Positions 1-6,264 of a stretch of 9,694 nt of DNA are shown here, piece by piece. Below the pieces are notes generated by a model, which had not been told where the DNA came from, searched no databases, and saw only the letters and a program-made list of their open reading frames with translations. The position numbers and the translations under genes are program-made. This stretch comes from Burkholderiaceae bacterium. GTDB taxonomy: Bacteria; Pseudomonadota; Gammaproteobacteria; Burkholderiales; Burkholderiaceae_C. Positions within the stretch are counted from its first letter, which is position 1. Each line of letters starts with the position of its first letter. The DNA lies in contig JACKLO010000031.1 in NCBI GenBank assembly GCA_024235915.1, positions 1 through 9,694 on the forward strand. The letters run 5' to 3'.

Positions 1-257
1 GGGCGGCGCTCAAGGCCCTGGGACTGAACAACGACATCAGTGCATCCGCCGACTACACGGCGAGCCAGGCTTGGGCGCGAGCGATCCACGGTGCGAGTCC
101 GCGCTGGGATGGAATCCGGTACGTGTCGCGGCAGATGAACAAGGGGTTCGCATACGCCATCTTCGAGCGCAGTGGGCTGCACAAGCTGCGACCCGAGAAG
201 CTCAAGGCGCGGCAGGTCGATGACCTCTGCAATCGGTTCAACGTCACCGCGGTCTGA
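1..257 (+). CDS. RES domain-containing protein, C-terminal part (5' end outside window)
   Basis: The reading frame is open from the window edge (codons from base 3) to TGA at 255-257, giving about 84 residues. It contains W-A-R-A-I-H followed by WDGIRYVSRQ and then FAYAIFER. This matches the second half of a RES domain, where a conserved G-I-x-Y-x-S-R block precedes a hydrophobic A-x-x-x-F/L-F segment. RES proteins are usually toxins that degrade NAD+ and are paired with an Xre-type antitoxin encoded immediately upstream. That antitoxin would lie left of the window and cannot be seen. The N-terminal half with the conserved Arg and Tyr residues of the family is also missing, so activity cannot be judged. 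RES-Xre pairs are frequent on mobile elements, which matters here because a transposon end lies at the other side of the window. The family call is fairly secure; the toxin role is family knowledge. Confidence 0.75.
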   Translation, partial: AALKALGLNNDISASADYTASQAWARAIHGASPRWDGIRYVSRQMNKGFAYAIFERSGLHKLRPEKLKARQVDDLCNRFNVTAV

Positions 258-298
258 CGGCGTCGCGGTCGGAATGCGAAGGTCGGCGACCTGGTGTA

Positions 299-327
299 GA
301 CCGGCCGTTCGCCGGCGAAAACCGGTC
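299..327 (+). terminator. candidate hairpin terminator after the RES gene
   Basis: Outer arms GACCGG (299-304) and CCGGTC (322-327) enclose a perfect 12-bp palindrome TTCGCCGGCGAA (308-319). The hairpin begins 41 nt after the RES stop codon. There is no following T-tract, so intrinsic termination is uncertain; a protein-binding palindrome is the alternative. Confidence 0.3.
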
Positions 328-374
328 GGCTCCACTCGGCCAGTTGCTGCCGTCTACGCGTGGCTGCTTATGGG

Positions 375-486
375 CAGGCTGGCGAGGCAGCTTGCCAGCC
401 ATGCCACCCACTTTCAGGCTGGCGAGCGAGGGCTCTCGCGTTGTCAGCATGCGAGCACCTCACATCTTGCGCTGCGCAGGCTGGCG
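375..486. repeat. short repeated motif CAGGCTGGCG, three copies
   Basis: CAGGCTGGCGAG occurs at 375-386 and again at 415-426, and CAGGCTGGCG recurs at 477-486 inside the 3' end of the neighbouring minus-strand gene. The first two copies are 40 bp apart. The first copy is one arm of the hairpin at 377-400. This resembles a small REP-like cluster between convergent genes, but no family is recognised. Confidence 0.4.
377..400 (-). terminator. candidate hairpin terminator for the envelope gene cluster
   Basis: Arms GGCTGGC (377-383) and GCCAGCC (394-400) pair perfectly. Inner G-T, A-T and G-C pairs extend the stem to about 10 bp around a GCAG tetraloop. It lies about 60 nt beyond the stop of the minus-strand gene ending at 460. 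A second small hairpin, GCGAG-GGCT-CTCGC, sits at 426-439. There is no T-tract, so these may instead act as RNA 3'-end stabilisers or REP-like elements. Confidence 0.35.
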
Positions 487-1548
487 CTTGTCGTACTCCC
501 AGACTTGCTTCAGCACGGTCATGTCGAAGATTTCGATCATGCCGCCATCGCCGTTGCGGTTGTCGAATGCGATCGGCGCCTTGGTATGGAAGAACAGTTG
601 GTAGTCGTCGGTCAGCCAGGACAGAACGGGGGTCTGGTACAGGACTTGGCCCGTGCGGTTGTCGAGCCAGTCCGTCGCGGACTCCTTGCTCGGCCTGCCG
701 AACTTCGCACTGAGATCCGCTCGGACCGCACTGGCCGCAGTCGTGCTCGTAGCCATCTTCATGCGCCGGACGACGCCGTCTCGCGTCACCCAGGTTTCCG
801 CCCAGCAAAACGTGCCGACGATCGGGCTGCTGTACAGCCGTGAGCAGTCGAACATCTGCGAATTGATAACGATATCGATGCGGCGCAGCTGAAGTGCCTG
901 GTACATCGTCTGGTCGGGATCCTGATCGTTGATGCGCGCCACGTTGTGGCAATACGGTTGGTCCTTGGCGATGCTCTCCCCGCCACAGGGAGGAATGTTT
1001 GCGAGTTGGGTGCGGCCGACTTGCAGACCGTAGAGCGCCGTCTGCGCGTTGGAGATGACGGACGTCGACGTCTTCGCAGCCTGCGCCGCATCCAGATCCG
1101 CGCGCGTCGAGACCTTGTCGTCGCGCCAGGCGAACGAACCGGACCCGCAGCGAGCGGGTGACTTGCTGTTCTTGCGGCAGTTCAGGCTCGCGTCATCGCG
1201 TGCGGCTGCTTCACTGGAGCCATACCCGGACGCGCAGACCTTGTCGTCGCAGACCACGGCGCCATGCCCAGGCATCGTCTGGCGCTGGACGACATGGCAC
1301 ACGACGCCCAACATGCCGAGCCGGTTTGCGTCGGCCAGCGTCTTGCACTTGTCGATGGCGTCCTTGTCGGCTTCCTGCTGCGACTGCGTGCTCCAGCCGC
1401 GCACGATCGTGCGCGGCGTTTCCTCGTCGGCCAGCGCGATGGAGGAGTAGGCATGCGCACCCTTCAGCGCCCCGACCATCGCCACTATCGCAGCGCAAAG
1501 CCGGATGCCTGTCCGGAGCACGCGGTGGTTGGTTGGAGATGTTTGCAT
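460..1548 (-). CDS. secreted cysteine-rich protein with DUF4189-like N-terminal region
   Basis: Function is unknown. From the ATG at 1548 the protein is 362 aa. It begins with a Sec-type signal peptide: a basic start, a hydrophobic stretch at about residues 15-30, and a likely cut after AHA (residue 33). The mature N-terminus reads YSSIALADEE and then GWSTQSQQEADKDAIDKC. This has the DUF4189 pattern of a small beta unit, a GW(S) motif and an alanine-rich helix ending in Cys. A second similar unit follows (GAVVCDDKVCASGYGSSEAA ending in LNCRK). The last ~220 residues match no family I recognise. The mature chain has 10 cysteines, an even number that fits disulfides in the periplasm or outside the cell. 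A longer GTG start at 1572 adds 8 residues but has no clear ribosome binding site, and it would place extra polar residues before the signal peptide. The gene follows the 145-aa membrane protein gene by 45 nt, so co-transcription is likely. Confidence 0.75.
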   Translation of the reverse strand: MQTSPTNHRVLRTGIRLCAAIVAMVGALKGAHAYSSIALADEETPRTIVRGWSTQSQQEADKDAIDKCKTLADANRLGMLGVVCHVVQRQTMPGHGAVVCDDKVCASGYGSSEAAARDDASLNCRKNSKSPARCGSGSFAWRDDKVSTRADLDAAQAAKTSTSVISNAQTALYGLQVGRTQLANIPPCGGESIAKDQPYCHNVARINDQDPDQTMYQALQLRRIDIVINSQMFDCSRLYSSPIVGTFCWAETWVTRDGVVRRMKMATSTTAASAVRADLSAKFGRPSKESATDWLDNRTGQVLYQTPVLSWLTDDYQLFFHTKAPIAFDNRNGDGGMIEIFDMTVLKQVWEYDKRQPAQRKM

Positions 1549-1593
1549 CGGAGGCCAATCTGGCGTTGACACCTAGGTACGGGAGCGCAACGC

Positions 1594-2031
1594 CTAGCGG
1601 TCGGCCACCGCCTTGCGCAGCGGCCCAAGCGATAGACAGGAGTCGCGGGTATCGCGCATCGCCTTGTCGTCGGGGGACGGCAGCGCGCGTACGAACGCGC
1701 CGCAGCGCTGCGCCATCTCGGCCTGCGTTTCGGTCCTGACTTGGTAGAGCGGTCGCTTATTCGCATCGCCCCTGGTGATGAGCCAGTAGCCGCCGTACAC
1801 GATCGCGCCGATCATGACGATGCCGGCCAGCGCATCACCCAGAGTCGCCGGCCGGCCGTCGCTGATCACCACAGGGCGCCGCCGGGCAGGCCGCTTGGGC
1901 GGGGCGCTCTGTTCCTCCTGCCTCTGGCGGTGGGCTTGCCACTTCAGCATCGAGGTGATCTCGCCGTCGTCGGGCCGAATGCCGGCGACAAATCGGTCGT
2001 AGTCGTTCCGCGGGGCATCGTAGGGGTTCAT
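1594..2031 (-). CDS. small single-pass membrane protein, unknown function
   Basis: This 145-aa protein is not recognised. Residues 1-62 are polar and end in a strongly basic stretch (KRPARRRP at 46-53). One transmembrane helix spans about 65-86 (L-A-G-I-V-M-I-G-A-I-V-Y-G-G-Y-W-L). A C-terminal tail of about 60 residues carries two cysteines (C110 and C132). The positive-inside rule puts the N-terminus in the cytoplasm and the tail in the periplasm, where the two cysteines could pair. No good Shine-Dalgarno sequence precedes the ATG at 2031, so the start is less certain; an internal ATG at residue 28 would still keep the membrane helix. It lies between a lipoprotein gene (129 nt upstream) and a secreted-protein gene (45 nt downstream) on the same strand, which suggests a joint role in the cell envelope. 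The coding call is supported by this arrangement and the coherent topology rather than by homology. Confidence 0.6.
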   Translation of the reverse strand: MNPYDAPRNDYDRFVAGIRPDDGEITSMLKWQAHRQRQEEQSAPPKRPARRRPVVISDGRPATLGDALAGIVMIGAIVYGGYWLITRGDANKRPLYQVRTETQAEMAQRCGAFVRALPSPDDKAMRDTRDSCLSLGPLRKAVADR

Positions 2032-2160
2032 GTCGAATGGCGTGAGGCAGCGCGGCCGCTGCTTTGCGCACCGGAAAAGTCGCCGAGCCGCCGCAAGGTT
2101 ACCCGAGGGGCAAGATCGCTTCCATCGCGCCGCGGGCGGCGGGGCCCACTCCGAACGTTG

Positions 2161-3159
2161 TCACGGCCGCGCCTCCATTGCCGGCGAGAAATTGATCCAA
2201 AGCCGCGGATCGTCGAACTTGCTCATGTCCAGGCCGGTGGCGTAGACCACCCCCTCGACGACCCTGCCGGTGAAAGTGACCGGATTGAGCTTCGCCTGGT
2301 TGGACCGTTTGGCCACTGGCAGCGGCGTGTCGGGATAGCCAGGGCCGTCACCACGGTTGATGCCGGTGGAGCCGCGCTTCTCGCCGGGAACGACCAGTCC
2401 GGACCAGGTCTCGTAGTACGCGTGGTTGTCGCCGCCCGGGATCTTCAGCGACTGATCGGTGCAATAGTGGAAGCTCGGCAACTCGCGGCTGCTCTTGTCC
2501 GACTCCCAGATGCGTGCCTTGAAGGTCCAGCAGCCGTACGCCGGCGAGCGGAAGTTGTTGAACTGGCTCAGCTTGTCTGTTCCCCAGGAAGGCGCGTCCA
2601 TCAGCGTGATGGCCACGCGTGGCCAGCTCGTGGAGCGGCCGCCCCCAGGCTGGGGGTAGCGCTCGAAGAAGTTCACCAGTTCGGTCGTGGCCAACGGCAC
2701 GGTGCCCGCTGGCCCGGAGCCGGTGGCGGCCCGAGGCCCGGTCGCAGCGCCGCCCCCGGCGGCGATGAGCACGCCTTCGGCCGCCAGCTTGTCGCAGTCA
2801 TTGGAGATGACCGTGTTGTTCTGCGTCATCACCACCGTCGGGATGGCGGCCGTCTTCAAGGTGGCCTTGCCGGTGCGCGGGTCGTAGCTGCCCTCGCCAG
2901 GGCTCGCCATGGTCGGCGAGCCGAGGTAACCGGTGGTGATGCCATTGAAGCAGGTCAGCGTCTGGCCGTCGCGCAGTAGTACGCGCCCTCGCACCGTGTA
3001 CCCGGTTTGCAGTTTGCCGCTGGCGTCGTGCGCGCCCTGCATGGCGCTCTGGAAGTTTTCGGCCGCCTTGCTGGCGGCATCGTTCAGGGATTCGCAGGCG
3101 GCGAGCGAAAGCGTCAGCAGCAGCAGCGCCGTCGTGCGCGGCCTCAAGCAGTTCGTCAT
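2161..3159 (-). CDS. predicted lipoprotein, unknown function
   Basis: From the ATG at 3159 the protein is 332 aa. It starts with a lipoprotein signal: basic residues, a run of leucines, and the lipobox L-A-A-C with the lipidated Cys at residue 22, followed by Glu-Ser. The residue after Cys is not Asp, so outer-membrane sorting is plausible in a Gram-negative host. The start is set by the sequence AAGAGGA four nt upstream of ATG; longer in-frame starts up to 3237 would bury the signal peptide. After the signal comes a helical stretch, then a beta-rich region (YTVRGRVLLRDGQTLTCFNG). A Gly/Ala/Pro-rich low-complexity linker at about residues 155-172 leads to a C-terminal domain rich in aromatic residues. 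No known domain is recognised. The gene is divergent from the kinase gene across 151 bp and is first of three same-strand envelope genes. Confidence 0.75.
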   Translation of the reverse strand: MTNCLRPRTTALLLLTLSLAACESLNDAASKAAENFQSAMQGAHDASGKLQTGYTVRGRVLLRDGQTLTCFNGITTGYLGSPTMASPGEGSYDPRTGKATLKTAAIPTVVMTQNNTVISNDCDKLAAEGVLIAAGGGAATGPRAATGSGPAGTVPLATTELVNFFERYPQPGGGRSTSWPRVAITLMDAPSWGTDKLSQFNNFRSPAYGCWTFKARIWESDKSSRELPSFHYCTDQSLKIPGGDNHAYYETWSGLVVPGEKRGSTGINRGDGPGYPDTPLPVAKRSNQAKLNPVTFTGRVVEGVVYATGLDMSKFDDPRLWINFSPAMEARP

Positions 3160-3217
3160 GGTTCCTCTTCTCTGGTGTCGGCCCTGAGCCCATTCCACGC
3201 GCATTCGGCTGGCACGT

Positions 3218-3246
3218 CTTCGCCGCAGCTTCGCCAATTCCTCACC
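3218..3246. promoter_or_regulatory. candidate winged-helix operator: three 7-mers at 11-bp period
   Basis: CTTCGCC at 3218-3224 is repeated exactly at 3229-3235 after the 4-nt spacer GCAG. A weaker copy, CCTCACC (5 of 7 identical), follows at 3240-3246 after the spacer AATT. Direct 7-bp half-sites separated by 4 bp, one helical turn per unit, are the known binding geometry of OmpR/PhoB-type winged helices such as PhoB on the Pho box. The neighbouring kinase carries such a domain, so autoregulation and/or control of the envelope genes is a reasonable inference. The array lies 59-87 nt before the lipoprotein start and 65-93 nt before the kinase start. Confidence 0.45.
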
Positions 3247-3248
3247 GA

Positions 3249-3264
3249 CGGCTGTCGACTGCCG
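3249..3264. promoter_or_regulatory. imperfect palindrome beside the tandem repeats
   Basis: CGGC-T-GTCGAC-T-GCCG is a 16-bp palindrome with one symmetric T/T mismatch pair. It starts 3 bp after the third 7-mer. It could be a second operator or part of a promoter; palindromes of this size are not rare in GC-rich DNA. Confidence 0.25.
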
Positions 3265-3310
3265 ATTCGAGCCTGTGGCAGACTCGCCCGACGAAGTGCA
3301 GGGAGGTCGC

Positions 3311-6082
3311 TTGAGCGAAGATGACGCTGCGTTGACGTCAGAAGCTGGAGACTCGTCATCGATCGGCTATCTGTACCGGTTTGGCAGCGCGGAGTTCGAC
3401 GGCGCCCGAGGCGAGTTGCGCATTGGTGGGCTGATCATCAACAGCCAGCCCAAGCCGCTGCAGATGCTCGCGCTGCTGTTGCAGCGGCCCGGCGAGGTGC
3501 TGAGCAAGGACGAGTTGGCGGCGACGCTGTGGCAGGAGGCCGGAGCCGATGACGCGCCGAGCGACGCGATGATCGCCAACGCCGCGTCCAAGCTGCGACA
3601 AGCCCTGGGTGAGGAGAACGCGCGCCGCCTGGTGACCCTCCCGCGCGTGGGCTATCGGTTCGACGGCCCGATCGAGCGCGTGGCCATGGGGCGCCGCCAG
3701 CCGAGGGCGGCGAGCAGCGAATTGGCGCCTGGGCTGCCGGTACCCGGCCGAGAGCGTTATCGCCTCGCCGAGTGCCTCGGCGGCGCACGCGGCCAAGCAA
3801 TCTGGCTGGCGCGGCATCCGCGTTCCGAGGATCGGCGGGTCTTCAAATTCGCCCTCGACGGCGAGCGACTGGCCGACCTGAAGCGCGAGGTGACGCTCTC
3901 GCGGCTCTTGCACGAAGCGCTCGGCGAGCGCGAAGACATCCTGCGCGTGCTGGATTGGAACTTCGAGCGTGCGCCGTACTGGATCGAGCTGCCGCATGCC
4001 GGCGCGAGCCTGGACCGCTGGTCGGCCGAACCCGCCGAGCCGGGCGGAACAACGCGCCTGGCCGACCTGCCGAGGGCACAGCGCGTGGCCTGGGTGGCCG
4101 ACTTGGCCGCTGTCGTCGGTGCGGCGCACGATGTTGGCGTGCTGCACCAGGACTTGAAGCCCGCCAACGTGCTCGTGTCGGCGACGGCACAAGGCGGGTG
4201 GCAACTGCGGCTGACCGATTTCGGCAGCGGCCGGCTGCTGGAGCCGGAGCGCCTGCGGGCGCTGCAGATCACCCAGCAGGGGCTGACCGTCTCGTCGTTG
4301 GATGCGACCTCGGGTACACCGCTGTACATGGCGCCGGAACTGCTGCGAGGCGAAGGCCCGACAACGCGAAGCGATGTCTTCGCTCTCGGCGTGATGCTCT
4401 ATCAGATTCTTGCTGGCGATTTCCGCCGCGCCCTGCTGCCCGGGTGGGAGCGCGACGTCGACGACCCGCTGCTTCGCGAGGACATTGCCGCCGCCACCGA
4501 CCAGGACGCCGTTCGCCGCCTCGGTTCGGCCAGCCAACTGGCGGCTCGCCTGCGCGGTCTGGAAGCGCGCCGCGCCGCGCTAGCCGAGCAACAGGCGCAG
4601 GCCCGTCGCGCAGCGGAGGTGACGCTACACCTGTCGCGTGCACGGGCGCGCCGCCCCTGGATTCAGACCGCCGGCGCATTGCTGCTGGCGGGTCTGGCCA
4701 CGAGCCTTTGGCTGTACGTCGGCCAGCGTCGCCTCGCCGATGCCTTGGCCGGCGAGGTGGCCGCGTCGCGTGCACTCAACCAACTGTTGGGCGAGGATTT
4801 GATTGGCGCGGCCAGCCCCAAGCGCAACGGTCGCGCCGGACTGACGGTGGCCGATGCGGTGGCGCAGGCCGCCAGCGGCATCGAGACGCGATTCGCCGGC
4901 ACTGCGCCGGCGGTGCGTGGGCGCCTGCATGCCGCGGTGCAGTCCGCACTCAGCGACCTCTCACGTGCGCAGGACGCTGTGGTGGCCGGCCGCCTCGCAG
5001 TTCAGGCTTTGAGCGACGCCGGTCCATCCGAGGTGATGGCATTGGCGGCCGCCCGTCTGCGATTGGCGCTGGACCTGGTGCAGTTGTCCCAGCTCGACGA
5101 GGCAAGGACCGTACTGCACGACGTCGATGCCGACCAGGCAACGCTTGCGCGCTTCACGCCGGAGATGCGCGTGCGCCTGTACTACACCCGCTCCTGGCTG
5201 ACGGCGGGCGACCTGTCGATGCAGCAGTCCAGCTTGGAGCTCGAACAGGCCATGGCGCTGATCGCGCGCACGCCCGGCTTCGATGCGTCCCTGCGGCGCG
5301 TCGTCGCCTTCGGCCTGGCTGACAACTACGCCATGCTGGAGCGTTACGGCGAGGCCGAGGCGCTCTACCGCCCGCTGCGCGAGGAGCAACTGCGCGAGTA
5401 CGGCCCCCGCGACGCCCGGCCGCTGTACACCGCGGTCGGGCTCGGCCGCACGTTGATGCTGGCCGGCCGCCTCGACGAAGCCGAGCCGATGCTGCGCGAT
5501 GCCGCCGACGGCCTGGCCGATGCACTCGGCGCCGGCCACCGTCAGAGCCTGGATGCGCGCAGCCAACTGGCCGAGTTGCGCTTCCGGCGCCAGGACTGGG
5601 ACGGCGCCGCCCGCGCGTGGCAACCAGTGCGCAGTGGCTTCGTGGCGCTCCTGGGAGAAGGCAGCAGCTACACCGTCACCATCCAGACCAACCTCGCGCT
5701 CGCCTTGCACTACGGCCACCACCTCCCGGAGGCCGAGCGCGAACTGCGCAGTGCGCTGGCTCATGTGCGCGGGTTCGTCAAGGAAGGTGATCCGCAAGCG
5801 CAGCAGATCCGGTACGCGCTGGCGGACTGCCTGCTCGATCGCGGCCAGTCTGGCGAAGCCGCTGCCTTGCTCAATGGGCTGCAACCCGAAGCCCTCAATC
5901 TCGCGCAACCGCAGCGTGACTGGGCTGCTCGGCTGGATTACCAGCAGGCGCGGCTGGCGCTTGCACGCGGCGACAGGGTGCAGGCTGGGGTATTGCTGAG
6001 ACGTGCCGAAGCCGGCCGCAAGGAGGACGACGGACACTGGGGCGCGAGCAACCTGCTCACCTTGCATGCTGCCCTGCGCTGA
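3311..6082 (+). CDS. winged-helix / Ser-Thr kinase / transmembrane / TPR fusion protein
   Basis: This 923-aa protein is predicted to bind DNA, phosphorylate Ser/Thr and sense through TPRs. Residues 22-119 form an OmpR/PhoB-type winged helix (KPLQMLALLLQRPGEVLSKDEL, then A-S-K-L-R-Q-A-L and the wing RLVTLPRVGYRF). A Hanks-type kinase follows at about 140-400: Lys179 (VFKFA), helix-C Glu193, catalytic loop HQDLKPAN with Asp281, D303-F-G and A341-P-E. The glycine loop is degenerate (LGGARGQAIW), and the usual HRD is HQD, so this is a non-RD kinase. An Arg/Ala-rich, possibly coiled segment (415-448) precedes one membrane helix (about 450-470). The rest is a helical solenoid with clear TPRs from about 671 (Y-G-E-A-E-A-L-Y, L-D-E-A-E-P-M-L), probably periplasmic. 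The TTG start is chosen for GGGAGG four nt upstream; an in-frame GTG at 3275 adds 12 residues. Substrates are unknown. Confidence 0.85.
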   Translation: MSEDDAALTSEAGDSSSIGYLYRFGSAEFDGARGELRIGGLIINSQPKPLQMLALLLQRPGEVLSKDELAATLWQEAGADDAPSDAMIANAASKLRQALGEENARRLVTLPRVGYRFDGPIERVAMGRRQPRAASSELAPGLPVPGRERYRLAECLGGARGQAIWLARHPRSEDRRVFKFALDGERLADLKREVTLSRLLHEALGEREDILRVLDWNFERAPYWIELPHAGASLDRWSAEPAEPGGTTRLADLPRAQRVAWVADLAAVVGAAHDVGVLHQDLKPANVLVSATAQGGWQLRLTDFGSGRLLEPERLRALQITQQGLTVSSLDATSGTPLYMAPELLRGEGPTTRSDVFALGVMLYQILAGDFRRALLPGWERDVDDPLLREDIAAATDQDAVRRLGSASQLAARLRGLEARRAALAEQQAQARRAAEVTLHLSRARARRPWIQTAGALLLAGLATSLWLYVGQRRLADALAGEVAASRALNQLLGEDLIGAASPKRNGRAGLTVADAVAQAASGIETRFAGTAPAVRGRLHAAVQSALSDLSRAQDAVVAGRLAVQALSDAGPSEVMALAAARLRLALDLVQLSQLDEARTVLHDVDADQATLARFTPEMRVRLYYTRSWLTAGDLSMQQSSLELEQAMALIARTPGFDASLRRVVAFGLADNYAMLERYGEAEALYRPLREEQLREYGPRDARPLYTAVGLGRTLMLAGRLDEAEPMLRDAADGLADALGAGHRQSLDARSQLAELRFRRQDWDGAARAWQPVRSGFVALLGEGSSYTVTIQTNLALALHYGHHLPEAERELRSALAHVRGFVKEGDPQAQQIRYALADCLLDRGQSGEAAALLNGLQPEALNLAQPQRDWAARLDYQQARLALARGDRVQAGVLLRRAEAGRKEDDGHWGASNLLTLHAALR

Positions 6083-6096
6083 CCTGCTGCCGCAAA

Positions 6097-6114
6097 GCTC
6101 GGCGCCCGCTGAGC
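6097..6114 (+). terminator. candidate hairpin terminator after the kinase gene
   Basis: GCTCGGCG (6097-6104) and CGCTGAGC (6107-6114) pair over 8 positions with one G-T wobble, starting 14 nt after the kinase stop. The loop is very short, so the innermost pair probably opens. No T-run follows, which weakens the call. Confidence 0.35.
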
Positions 6115-6162
6115 GATCTGGATTCGAGTGGCGGCTTTGTGGCGACGCGATCACAGCAGCAG

Positions 6163-6236
6163 ATGTCGCCGATGGGTCGTTGGCCGCCCGTGATCGGCCG
6201 CCGCTGAAGGTCAGGTGACCGTCCCATCGCCGACAT
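6163..6236. repeat. 14-bp inverted repeat in the convergent gap
   Basis: ATGTCGCCGATGGG (6163-6176) and CCCATCGCCGACAT (6223-6236) are inverted copies with a single mismatch, separated by 46 bp. Between them lie two copies of GGCCGCC (6182-6188, 6196-6202) and the palindrome GGTCAGGTGACC (6209-6220). The element sits between the 3' ends of the kinase gene and tnpA. It could be a bidirectional terminator, a recombination or resolution site of the transposon, or a remnant of another insertion. It does not resemble the terminal repeat at 9311-9348. Confidence 0.5.
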
Positions 6237-6264
6237 GCCGGCGTCCGGTACATCGCCGCGGGTT

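Larger units (their letters stand above)
3160..3310. promoter_or_regulatory. divergent promoter region, lipoprotein / kinase
   Basis: This 151-bp gap must hold the promoters for the leftward envelope genes and the rightward kinase gene. I see no convincing -35/-10 pair for sigma-70 on either strand, which would fit activator-dependent promoters. It contains three 11-bp-phased 7-mers (3218-3246) and a 16-bp imperfect palindrome (3249-3264). The right edge carries GGGAGG (3301-3306), placed four nt before the TTG at 3311. Confidence 0.5.

Noticed and set aside
1741..2979. 412-aa plus-strand open frame
   Set aside because: It is antisense to the lipoprotein and small membrane protein genes, which have a signal peptide, a lipobox and a membrane helix. 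The plus-strand product is Arg/Gly/Ala-rich with no motif.
3210..3224. Possible sigma-54 promoter (TGGCACG...GC) toward the kinase gene
   Set aside because: The TGGCACG half fits the -24 box, but the downstream GC is one base off the required spacing and the TTGC box is absent.
3356..4537. 393-aa minus-strand open frame
   Set aside because: It lies fully opposite the winged-helix and kinase motifs and looks like a shadow frame.
6083..6264. Possible left transposon end just after tnpA
   Set aside because: No GGGG-starting repeat matching 9311-9348 is present, and translating the minus strand here gives no continuation of the acyl-CoA ligase.
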